A stretch of 6,739 bases of DNA from the NCBI GenBank assembly GCA_018882625.1, contig VERO01000129.1, positions 1-6,739 on the forward strand. Reading direction: 5' to 3'. Position numbers and translations under genes: made by a program. The notes below the pieces were generated by a model that ran no database searches, was not told the origin of the DNA, and worked only from the letters and a program-made list of their open reading frames with translations. Of this stretch, positions 1 through 5,958 are shown one piece after another. Every line of letters starts with the position of its first letter. The first letter of the stretch is position 1. This DNA comes from Phycisphaerales bacterium (GTDB lineage Bacteria > Planctomycetota > Phycisphaerae > Phycisphaerales > SM1A02).

Positions 1-1
1 C

Positions 2-691
2 TACGTGGACTGCGGCACATCCGGCGGCGTGTGGGGGCTCGAGCGCCGCCACTGCCTGATGACCGGCGGAGATGATGTCGCGGTGAAGCGGCTCGATCCG
101 GCCTCCAAGGCGCTCGCCCCGGGCCGAGGCGACATCCCGCGCACGCCCGGACGGGAGAAGATGGGCGGCACCGCCGAGGAGGGCTACCTCCACTGCGGCG
201 CCTCAGGCGCGGGCCACTTCGTCAAGATGGTCCACAACGGCATCGAGTACGGGCTGATGGCCGCCTACGCCGAGGGCCTCAACATCCTGAAGATGGCCAA
301 CGCGGGCAAGCACGCCCGCGAGATCGACGCGGAGACCACCCCCCTGCGCAACCCCGAGCACTACATGTACGAGTTCAACCTCGCGGATGTGGCCGAGGTG
401 TGGCGCCGCGGCAGCGTGATCGCGAGCTGGCTGCTCGACCTCACCGCGCAGGCGTTCGCGGGCGACCCCAAGCTCGACACCTTCGCGGGGCGCGTCAGCG
501 ACTCGGGCGAGGGACGCTGGACGGTGCAGGCCGCGATCGACGTGGGCGCTCCTGCGCACGTGCTGAGCGCGGCGCTCTTCGACCGTTTCGAGAGCCGTGA
601 CGCGGCGCACTTTGCCAACAAGGTGCAGTCCGCGATGCGCTTCGAGTTCGGCGGCCACCACGAGAAGCCGGCCGCGCCGGCCAAGGCCTGA
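2..691 (+). CDS. gnd: 6-phosphogluconate dehydrogenase, decarboxylating, short (YqeC-like) type; 5' end missing
   Basis: The enzyme oxidatively decarboxylates 6-phosphogluconate to ribulose 5-phosphate in the cytoplasm, the second oxidation of the pentose phosphate pathway. The reading frame is open from base 2, so the first GTG (base 5) is not a real start and the N-terminal Rossmann domain lies outside the window. The visible 229 residues begin at the family signature VDCGTSGGVWG. They continue to GHFVKMVHNGIEYG, which holds the expected catalytic Lys (bases 224-226) and substrate-binding His and Asn (233-238). A helical C-terminal domain follows, with EVWRRGSVIASWLLDL and SDSGEGRWTVQAA. 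The frame ends soon after this domain, which fits the short class of roughly 300-340 residues rather than the long class of about 470. NAD versus NADP preference cannot be judged without the N-terminus. The next gene, zwf, starts two bases after the stop, so the two are probably co-transcribed and translationally coupled. Confidence 0.95.
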   Translation, partial: YVDCGTSGGVWGLERRHCLMTGGDDVAVKRLDPASKALAPGRGDIPRTPGREKMGGTAEEGYLHCGASGAGHFVKMVHNGIEYGLMAAYAEGLNILKMANAGKHAREIDAETTPLRNPEHYMYEFNLADVAEVWRRGSVIASWLLDLTAQAFAGDPKLDTFAGRVSDSGEGRWTVQAAIDVGAPAHVLSAALFDRFESRDAAHFANKVQSAMRFEFGGHHEKPAAPAKA

Positions 692-693
692 CC

Positions 694-2079
694 GTGGCAG
701 CAGACCCATCGCAGGCGTGCGACGCCTTCGTGCTCTTTGGCGCGACCGGGGACCTCGCGCACAAGAAGACCTTCGCGTCGCTCCAGTCGCTGGTGCGGCG
801 CGGGCAGCTGAACGTGCCCGTCGTGGGCGTGGCCAAGAGCGGCATGACGCTCGAGCAGCTCAAGGAGCGCGCCCGCGACGGCATCGCCACCTACGGCGGC
901 GGCGTCGACGAGGCGGCGTTCTCGAAGCTCTGCAGCCTGCTGCGCTACGTCGACGGCGACTACGCGGATCCGGCCACCTTCGCGGCGCTGCGGAAGGAGC
1001 TCGGCAGCGCCAAGCGCATCACCCACTACCTCGCGATCCCGCCCGCTCTCTTCGGCAGCGTGGTGGCGCAGCTGGCGGCCGCGGGCCTCTCCGAAGGCTC
1101 GCGCGTCGTGGTCGAGAAGCCCTTCGGGCACAACGTGGCCACAGCCGCGGCGCTGAACGCGGACCTGCACAAGGTGTTCGCCGAGCGGGACGTCTTCCGC
1201 ATCGACCACTACCTCGGCAAGGAGGCGGTGCAGAACATCCTGTACTTCCGCTTCGCGAACGCGTTCCTCGAGCCGATCTGGAACAGGCACCACGTGCGCC
1301 AGATCCAGGTCACGATGGCGGAGAAGTTCGGCGTTGAGGGTCGCGGCAAGTTCTACGACGCGACCGGCACGATCCGTGACGTGATCCAGAACCACCTCAT
1401 GCAGGTGGTGAGCTTCCTCTGCATGGAGCCGCCCTACTGGGGCGACATGGAGCGCACGCGCGACGAGCAGGTGAAGCTGTTCCGGTCTGTCCGGACGCTC
1501 TCGACCACGGATGTCGTGCGCGGCCAGTTCGAGGGATACCTCTCGGAGCCCGGCGTGGCCCCGCGCTCGATGCGGGAGACCTACGCCGCCGTGCGCCTGC
1601 ACATCGACAACTGGCGCTGGCAGGACGTGCCAATCTTCCTGCGTGCGGGGAAGTGCATGCCCTGCTCCGCGACGGAGGTGCGCGTGGAGTTTCACCGGGC
1701 GCCGCAGGTCGTCTTCCGCGAGCCGCAGCCGCCGCACCACAACTTCCTCCGCTTCCAGCTCTCGCCGCGCATCGAGATCGGACTCAATGCGCAGGTGAAG
1801 ACTGACGGCGAGCGCATGGTCGGCCAGCCGCTCGAGCTTCTGGCGATCGACCAGCAGGCCGACGAGATGACGCCCTACGAGCGCCTGCTCGGCGACGCGA
1901 TGCGCGGCGACTCGACGCTCTTCGCGCGCGTGGATTCGGTCGAGGAGTGCTGGCGCATCGTGGAGCCGATCCTTGACGACGCCGTGCCCGCGCACACCTA
2001 CCCCAAGGGCCAGTGGGGACCTGAGATCTCCAACGACTGGCTGCTGCCTTCGGGCGGCTGGCACGCGCCGAAGGAGTGA
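694..2079 (+). CDS. zwf: Glucose-6-phosphate 1-dehydrogenase
   Basis: This cytoplasmic enzyme oxidises glucose 6-phosphate to 6-phosphogluconolactone, the entry step of the oxidative pentose phosphate pathway. The 461-residue protein has the dinucleotide motif GATGDLA at 16-22 and EKPFG at 141-145. The substrate signature RIDHYLGKE is at 169-177, and QNH ends in His234. The spacing from His172 to His234 (62 residues) equals that from His178 to the catalytic His240 in the Leuconostoc enzyme, so the active site looks intact. IDNWRW, LRAGK and a C-terminal QWGP segment are also typical. The usual length is 480-510, so this is slightly short but complete. Lys48 lies about where Leuconostoc Arg46 contacts the NADP 2'-phosphate, which would still allow NADP use. 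The GTG start is chosen because it lies two bases after the gnd stop and gives a normal N-terminus. Only a weak AAGG (683-686) precedes it, consistent with coupling to gnd. No 6-phosphogluconolactonase gene follows. Confidence 0.97.
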   Translation: MAADPSQACDAFVLFGATGDLAHKKTFASLQSLVRRGQLNVPVVGVAKSGMTLEQLKERARDGIATYGGGVDEAAFSKLCSLLRYVDGDYADPATFAALRKELGSAKRITHYLAIPPALFGSVVAQLAAAGLSEGSRVVVEKPFGHNVATAAALNADLHKVFAERDVFRIDHYLGKEAVQNILYFRFANAFLEPIWNRHHVRQIQVTMAEKFGVEGRGKFYDATGTIRDVIQNHLMQVVSFLCMEPPYWGDMERTRDEQVKLFRSVRTLSTTDVVRGQFEGYLSEPGVAPRSMRETYAAVRLHIDNWRWQDVPIFLRAGKCMPCSATEVRVEFHRAPQVVFREPQPPHHNFLRFQLSPRIEIGLNAQVKTDGERMVGQPLELLAIDQQADEMTPYERLLGDAMRGDSTLFARVDSVEECWRIVEPILDDAVPAHTYPKGQWGPEISNDWLLPSGGWHAPKE

Positions 2080-2082
2080 CGC

Positions 2083-2130
2083 GGAGCGGCGCTCCACGGG
2101 GCGCAGCACCCTGCGCAGCGACCGCGCTGC
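2083..2130. terminator. Tandem hairpins between convergent genes, probable bidirectional terminator
   Basis: The 60-base gap between the convergent stops of zwf (2079) and the RDD gene (2140) contains three perfect stems. GGAGC/GCTCC has a 3-base loop (2083-2095). GCGCAG/CTGCGC has a 4-base loop (2101-2116). GCAGCG/CGCTGC has a 4-base loop (2115-2130); it shares two bases with the second stem, so those two are mutually exclusive when fully paired. None is followed by a T-run on either strand, so a classic intrinsic terminator is not shown. The position and stem density make termination the most likely role, but short GC palindromes also arise by chance in such DNA. Confidence 0.45.
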
Positions 2131-2139
2131 CAGGGGAGA

Positions 2140-3609
2140 TCAGCTCCGCCGGCGCGCCACGGCCGTGTCCGTCATCACGTCGGGCAATCCCATCTGCATG
2201 GGATGCACGAACGCAAGGAACGCCAGCGCGGGCGCGAACAGCACGATGCCCTTGATCAGGGCGCGCACCGCGCGTCGGGCGCGGGTTGCCGCGGGCGCAG
2301 GCCACTCCGCTGCGGGGCCACCCGCGCGCGCGGCCTGCTCGCGCGGCGACAGCCGGTCGACCCTCACGATGCGCGACCGCCCTGTCGCGAGCTTGCCGGG
2401 CGTGCTCGCGATCGCCACTTCCCACAGGAGGCACCACAGCGCCGTGCATCCGAGCATGATGGATGAGGGGACCGCCTTGGCGGTCGCCGCCGTCCACGCG
2501 GGCATCGCCAGCAGGTCCTTGGCCTCGCATCCGGTGAGCGCGAGCGCGACCAGCGCGCCGGGCACCATGTCGAGCGCGAGTCCGACCGCACGGCGCCACG
2601 AGTCCATCGGTTCCCATCCTGCAGGAAGGCTCGGCACGCGCTCGCCCACTGGCGGCCTGAGCAGGAACGCGGCCATCAGCGCGGCGATCGTGATCGCACC
2701 GATCAGCGGCAGGTGCAGCCAGTCTCCCGCCGTGCTGGGCGCCTCGGCCAGCGCCGTGGCCGTGCCGACCGTGCCCTCCACCGCATCGATCCTCGCGGTC
2801 TTCACCTCTCCTGACTCGCTGACCGAGACGATGGCGAAGGAGTCACCGACGCCCACCACGGTCCATGGCGTGTCCGGCGCGGGAAACGCGGCGATCTCGA
2901 GCGGCCCGTCGGCACGCGCGTACGCGAGCGACCATGCGCCATCCGCGGACTGCCGCAGTACGGTCGGTCGGCTTGCGCCGCTGACCACGAGACCAAGACC
3001 CGCGCCAGATCCGGGCCACGAGACGCTTGACCACTCTGGTGCGCCGCCGGACGTCCACTCGGGAGCGCTCCAGGCGCGCAGGTCGTCGCCGTCGCGGGCG
3101 ATGAGGGCCCATCCGGTCCCATCGCGCGATGGCCACTGGTGGAGCATCGTGCCGCCCGGAAGGCCACTCGGGAGCGCGACCTCGGCCCAGCCCGCACCGC
3201 GCTGCTCCAGCAGCACGTAGGGCGCCTGGCCCTGCAGCGCGAGAAGCGTCCTGTCGGCCGATGCGGCGCCTGAGAGGTGGCCTCCCGCCGGAATGCTCGG
3301 CAGCACATCGAACCTTCCGATGGGCTCGCTGAACCACCGGTCCGAGATCGGGTTGTACGTGGCGCGCACGGAGTACACCGGAGTCGCGCCACCGCCGGAC
3401 GATGCGGGCATGACCATCCAGAGCTGCGCATCGGCCGCGACAAGCGCGTCGGGCATGGCATCGAGCGATCCGCAGTCGCGCACCGCGCCGCGTGTCGAGT
3501 GCAGGATGCGCACCCCTTCGGGCCGGTCCGGGCGGGCAGGCGCGGCAACCCACAGGTGCTCGCCAGATGACGCCGCACGAAGGGCGGGCACCGATGGCGG
3601 ACCGCTCAT
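2140..3609 (-). CDS. RDD-type membrane protein with a large propeller-like N-terminal region
   Basis: No specific function is known. The 489-residue protein has two parts. Residues 1 to about 290 are soluble-looking and rich in Trp, Gly and short beta-like stretches that recur roughly every 40-50 residues (for example near 19, 63, 122, 166, 206 and 251), suggesting a degenerate beta-propeller; this is my reading, not a domain hit. Hydrophobic segments follow at about 299-317, 341-360, 382-401 and 449-468. The last three resemble an RDD domain: SWRRAVGLALD (Arg339/Arg340, Asp347), then STPGK (402-406) after the second segment, then a final helix near the C-terminus. RDD domains are integral membrane modules of mostly unknown role, and some have been linked to ion transport. 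There is no signal peptide, so the side of the membrane on which the N-terminal region lies is unclear. The ATG start overlaps the upstream lipoprotein stop as ATGA and has a strong ribosome binding site. Confidence 0.8.
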   Translation of the reverse strand: MSGPPSVPALRAASSGEHLWVAAPARPDRPEGVRILHSTRGAVRDCGSLDAMPDALVAADAQLWMVMPASSGGGATPVYSVRATYNPISDRWFSEPIGRFDVLPSIPAGGHLSGAASADRTLLALQGQAPYVLLEQRGAGWAEVALPSGLPGGTMLHQWPSRDGTGWALIARDGDDLRAWSAPEWTSGGAPEWSSVSWPGSGAGLGLVVSGASRPTVLRQSADGAWSLAYARADGPLEIAAFPAPDTPWTVVGVGDSFAIVSVSESGEVKTARIDAVEGTVGTATALAEAPSTAGDWLHLPLIGAITIAALMAAFLLRPPVGERVPSLPAGWEPMDSWRRAVGLALDMVPGALVALALTGCEAKDLLAMPAWTAATAKAVPSSIMLGCTALWCLLWEVAIASTPGKLATGRSRIVRVDRLSPREQAARAGGPAAEWPAPAATRARRAVRALIKGIVLFAPALAFLAFVHPMQMGLPDVMTDTAVARRRS

Positions 3610-4550
3610 GGCGCGCTCCCCTCGGGCGAAGGCGCCGGAATCGCGTTCCCGCCACCTGCGGCGACGTCACTCACCACCTCCGGCTTGAGCGCAGCACGCA
3701 GCGACTCGAATTCGAACAGCCTGTCCCGAATGCGCGCGGCACCATCGGTCGGCGCGGATGCGACCAGGGCGAGCGTGGCCTGCGCCGCTGGCGCACGCCC
3801 GTCACGCACGAGCGACGCATCCGCCGCCGGCTCGAACATGCTGATCGCGATCCTCGTGGGCACGAGCGCGCCGGGACGGGTCACCGCCTCCTCCGCGCCG
3901 GGCCACGCGAACGACGAGAGCTCGCTGCGTAGCTGCACCTTGCCCTCGCGGTCGAGCCACTCGACGGCCACCGGAAGGAGCGACGCGTGGCGGAGCTCGA
4001 CCGACATCATCCCGCTGCCCTGCCGCACCAGCGCGCGCCAGCAGCCGGCGCCCGAGTCCCACTCGATCGACTGAACCTGCGACGCCTCGATCGGACGCAG
4101 CCCGATCGTGGCCAGGAGCCGCGCGGGGCGCATGAGGCCGATCAGACCACTGCCGTCCCCGTCTCCGGTCACGTCGACAGTGCCGACCGTCACGCGGCTT
4201 GGCTGAGCCTTGGGCTCGAAGAGCCACCATCGGCCGCCGCCCGACCCTGCCCACATCACGCGCTCGCCGAACTTGGTGACCCTCAGCGACGTGTCGAGCG
4301 GGGCGCGCAGGACGAGCTCGAAGTCGCCGTCCTCCATGTGCGCACCGGACTCGTCGGACCACCTGAGCTCGGCAACGCCCCGCATGGCCAGCGTCGGGAT
4401 CGCGGATAGCCGCGCGCGCTGCGCGTCGGCGACCGCAGCGGCGTCGGGTGCCGGTCCATCAGGCTGGGGGACCGGTCTGGCCGACTCGCACGCGCACAGT
4501 CCGGCCGCGGCAATCGCGGTCCACAGCCCAGCCCTCACGGCACGGGCCAT
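3606..4550 (-). CDS. Putative lipoprotein, possibly LolA/LolB-like
   Basis: This is a predicted secreted and lipid-anchored protein of 314 residues with no confirmed function. The N-terminus MARAVRAGLWTAIAAAG is a short basic stretch followed by a hydrophobic core. It is followed by Leu18-Cys19-Ala20-Cys21, which fits a lipobox with Cys21 as the acylated residue. A Pro/Ala-rich linker follows. The region IPTLAMRGVAELRW, then a run of hydrophobic beta-like strands (FELVLRAP, SLRVTKFGERVMW, GGRWWLFEP), recalls the half-barrel fold of LolA/LolB-type lipoprotein carriers; this resemblance is weak and inferred. The frame is open further upstream, but a start at 4550, or GTG at 4553, puts the signal sequence at the N-terminus and fits the ribosome binding site. 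The stop overlaps the start of the RDD gene (ATGA), so the two products are likely made together and may act together at the envelope. Confidence 0.75.
   Translation of the reverse strand: MARAVRAGLWTAIAAAGLCACESARPVPQPDGPAPDAAAVADAQRARLSAIPTLAMRGVAELRWSDESGAHMEDGDFELVLRAPLDTSLRVTKFGERVMWAGSGGGRWWLFEPKAQPSRVTVGTVDVTGDGDGSGLIGLMRPARLLATIGLRPIEASQVQSIEWDSGAGCWRALVRQGSGMMSVELRHASLLPVAVEWLDREGKVQLRSELSSFAWPGAEEAVTRPGALVPTRIAISMFEPAADASLVRDGRAPAAQATLALVASAPTDGAARIRDRLFEFESLRAALKPEVVSDVAAGGGNAIPAPSPEGSAP
3616..3623 (-). promoter_or_regulatory. Ribosome binding site of the RDD gene
   Basis: On the minus strand GAGGGGAG lies six bases before the ATG at 3609. It sits inside the 3' end of the lipoprotein gene. 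It supports this start and shows that the host uses Shine-Dalgarno initiation for internal operon genes. Confidence 0.65.
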
Positions 4551-4557
4551 CACGGCA

Positions 4558-5094
4558 TCAGCCCTCACCGTGCACGAGCTCGCCGAGCTGGTCCGCGAGA
4601 TCGCGCAGCTCCTCGTCACGGATCTGCGGGTTCACGAGCGCCAGGGGTGCGGCGTCCTCGGCGGAGCCCTTGGCGCGCAGCAGCCACCGCTCGACCGGCG
4701 GATCGTCGGCCGACCGCTCCACGCGGTCGAGCTTCAGCACCTTGCGCCGCAGCAGCACGAGCGCCAGGATCCAGCGGTACGCGATCCGGCGCGGGTCGCT
4801 CTCGCCCTCGAGTCGCTCCACCATCTCCAGCAGGGTGTGGTCGTCGAGCAGGATCCGCCGCTTCTCGCCCGGATTGGGCGCGATGCCCCTCCAGAAGCAG
4901 ACCAGGCCCTCAGGACGCGCACCGCCGTCCCATGCCACCACAGACCAGTCGATCCTGCGCAGCGTCGGACGGCCATCCTCGAGCGCCTCGGCGAGGCTTG
5001 CCACGAACGGGGAGCCTCCGGCGATCGCCTCTCCAGTGGCTGCGCACTGTCCCGTGAACCGTCCGATGTCGAAGGTGCCGGCTGTCCCTGCCAT
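4558..5094 (-). CDS. Conserved-looking hypothetical protein, 178 aa
   Basis: I cannot assign a function. The protein is cytoplasmic in appearance, with no signal peptide and no clear membrane helix. Visible marks are GQCAATGEAIAGG near the N-terminus (Cys17), a tryptophan-containing stretch IDWSVVAW (49-56), FWRG (67-70), an acidic segment LLDDHTLLEMVERLEGESD (82-100) and a helical YRWILALVLLRRKVLKLDRV (106-125). This order (a Cys-x-x-[ST]-G element, a Trp/FWR segment, then a Leu/Arg-rich helix) resembles small uncharacterised proteins I associate with planctomycetes, from memory only. The ATG at 5094 is preferred because it avoids overlap with divergent cdaA. An in-frame ATG at 5136 would give 192 residues, and the frame remains open to 5280. 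No Shine-Dalgarno sequence precedes either start. It is the first gene of the three-gene minus-strand unit, and its stop is 7 bases before the lipoprotein ATG. Confidence 0.75.
   Translation of the reverse strand: MAGTAGTFDIGRFTGQCAATGEAIAGGSPFVASLAEALEDGRPTLRRIDWSVVAWDGGARPEGLVCFWRGIAPNPGEKRRILLDDHTLLEMVERLEGESDPRRIAYRWILALVLLRRKVLKLDRVERSADDPPVERWLLRAKGSAEDAAPLALVNPQIRDEELRDLADQLGELVHGEG
4562..4566 (-). promoter_or_regulatory. Ribosome binding site of the lipoprotein gene
   Basis: GAGGG on the minus strand lies 8 bases before GTG 4553 and 11 bases before ATG 4550, inside the end of the upstream gene. The spacing slightly favours the GTG, which would add one residue. Either choice rules out the longer upstream reading of the frame. 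Confidence 0.5.
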
Positions 5095-5095
5095 G

Positions 5096-5110
5096 CCGCT
5101 ATCGTAGCGG
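5096..5110. repeat. Inverted repeat in the divergent promoter gap (a)
   Basis: CCGCTA and TAGCGG flank a three-base TCG centre, a perfect 6-bp palindrome. It ends one base before the minus-strand ATG at 5094. Its AT-richer centre reads TATCGT forward (5100-5105) and TACGAT on the minus strand, each a poor -10-like hexamer. It could be an operator or a promoter core, or simply a chance palindrome. Confidence 0.4.
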
Positions 5111-5112
5111 TC

Positions 5113-5130
5113 GCGCGGGACCGGCCGCGC
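5113..5130. repeat. Inverted repeat in the divergent promoter gap (b)
   Basis: GCGCGG and CCGCGC pair perfectly across a six-base GACCGG spacer. The repeat ends seven bases before the cdaA ATG. If it is transcribed with cdaA it would form a hairpin next to the start codon; if not, it may be a protein-binding site. All-GC repeats of this size are easily found in such DNA, so the call is tentative. Confidence 0.35.
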
Positions 5131-5137
5131 ATCCATC

Positions 5138-5956
5138 ATGCTCGAGTCGCTGCAACAGCTGATCCCACGCGGCGAGATCCTGCCGGTCGTGGCGGAGCTC
5201 GCGGTCATCTGGATTGCGGTGTGGCTCTGCCTGCGCTTCCTCGAGCGCACGCGCGGGGCGGGCGCGATGAAGGGACTCATCGTGCTGATCGCGGTGCTGC
5301 TGCTCGGACTGCGCGCGCTGGGCGCGTCGGAGAGCTTCTCGCGGCTGCGCTACGTCTCCGAGGCGATGCTGCAGTTCGTCGCGATCCTGGCGATCGTGGT
5401 CTTCCAGCCCGAGATCCGCCAGGGCATGGTCAGGCTCGGGCAGGCGCTCTCGCGCCGCGGCAGGCGCGCCGGCATCGAGATGCTGGCCGATGCCGTCGAG
5501 GACGCCGTGCGCACGCTGAGCAAGGGCCGCATCGGCGCAATCATGGTGATCGAGCGCAACGTCTCGCTCGAGGGCATGGCGGAGAATGGAGTCACCGTCG
5601 ATGCGCAGCTGGACGCACGGCTGCTCGAGTCGATCTTCTGGCCCAACTCGCCGCTGCATGACCTTGCGGTCGTGATCCGTGGGAACAGGATCGCCGCCGC
5701 AAGCGTGGAGCTGCCGCTCGCGGAGACAGGCAGCCTCTCGTCGGCCATGGGCAGCAGGCACCGCGCGGCCGTCGGCGCCACGCTCGACAGCGACGCGCTC
5801 GTCGTGGTGGTGAGCGAGGAGACCGGACGCGTGCTGATCGCCGAGGGCGGCAAGCTGAGCGACCCCATCCCGCTCGACGCGTTCCACGAGGACCTCGTCA
5901 GGCGCCTGAGCGTCGACGTGCCTCCTGCCGCCGAGGCTCCAGGGGAGGCAGGCTGA
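5138..5956 (+). CDS. cdaA: Membrane-anchored diadenylate cyclase (CdaA/DacA type)
   Basis: CdaA condenses two ATP into cyclic di-AMP, a second messenger that in other bacteria controls potassium and osmolyte uptake and cell-wall homeostasis. The 272-residue protein matches the family's length and layout. Three membrane helices lie at about 17-33, 45-61 and 76-90, followed by FQPEIR (89-94), a helical linker and a cytoplasmic DAC domain from about residue 112. Family marks include IFWPNSPLHD (166-175), GSRHRAA (205-211, with RHR at 207-209) and VVSEETG (224-230). The expected Asp-Gly-Ala catalytic motif reads Asp175-Leu176-Ala177 here, while the Asp is kept. The ATG is the only possible start, because an in-frame TAG lies at 5105-5107 and no start codon lies between. 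It has no Shine-Dalgarno sequence. cdaR follows after two bases, the usual partner arrangement. Identity is firm; catalytic activity is probable, not certain. Confidence 0.93.
   Translation: MLESLQQLIPRGEILPVVAELAVIWIAVWLCLRFLERTRGAGAMKGLIVLIAVLLLGLRALGASESFSRLRYVSEAMLQFVAILAIVVFQPEIRQGMVRLGQALSRRGRRAGIEMLADAVEDAVRTLSKGRIGAIMVIERNVSLEGMAENGVTVDAQLDARLLESIFWPNSPLHDLAVVIRGNRIAAASVELPLAETGSLSSAMGSRHRAAVGATLDSDALVVVVSEETGRVLIAEGGKLSDPIPLDAFHEDLVRRLSVDVPPAAEAPGEAG
5941..5948 (+). promoter_or_regulatory. Ribosome binding site of cdaR
   Basis: AGGGGAGG lies ten bases before the ATG at 5959, within the last codons of cdaA. It supports the chosen start and joint translation of the pair. Confidence 0.6.
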
Positions 5957-5958
5957 CG

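Noticed and set aside
361..2109. A 582-codon minus-strand open frame antisense to zwf and the end of gnd
   Set aside because: It lies opposite two well-supported enzymes with intact catalytic motifs. Its product is a low-complexity run of Arg, Ala, Leu, Val and His, typical of a shadow frame in GC-rich DNA.
1973..3220. A 415-codon plus-strand open frame from the end of zwf into the RDD gene
   Set aside because: It overlaps the zwf end in another frame and runs antisense to the RDD gene, which has membrane helices, a ribosome binding site and operon coupling. The product is Ser/Ala/Pro/Arg-rich without structure.
4551..4619. The longer N-terminus of the lipoprotein frame, starting at 4619
   Set aside because: It would bury the signal sequence 23 residues inside the protein and overlap the upstream gene by more than 60 bases. 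The ribosome binding site at 4562-4566 fits 4553 or 4550.
5095..5280. The longer N-terminus of the 178-aa protein, starting at 5280
   Set aside because: It would run antisense through the first 143 bases of cdaA, and its extra residues are Ser/Arg-rich shadow-like sequence. A modest extension to 5136 cannot be excluded.
4210..5661. A 483-codon plus-strand open frame across the lipoprotein, hypothetical and cdaA genes
   Set aside because: It is antisense to two minus-strand genes and out of frame with cdaA. The product is Arg/Ala/His-rich with no domain-like pattern.
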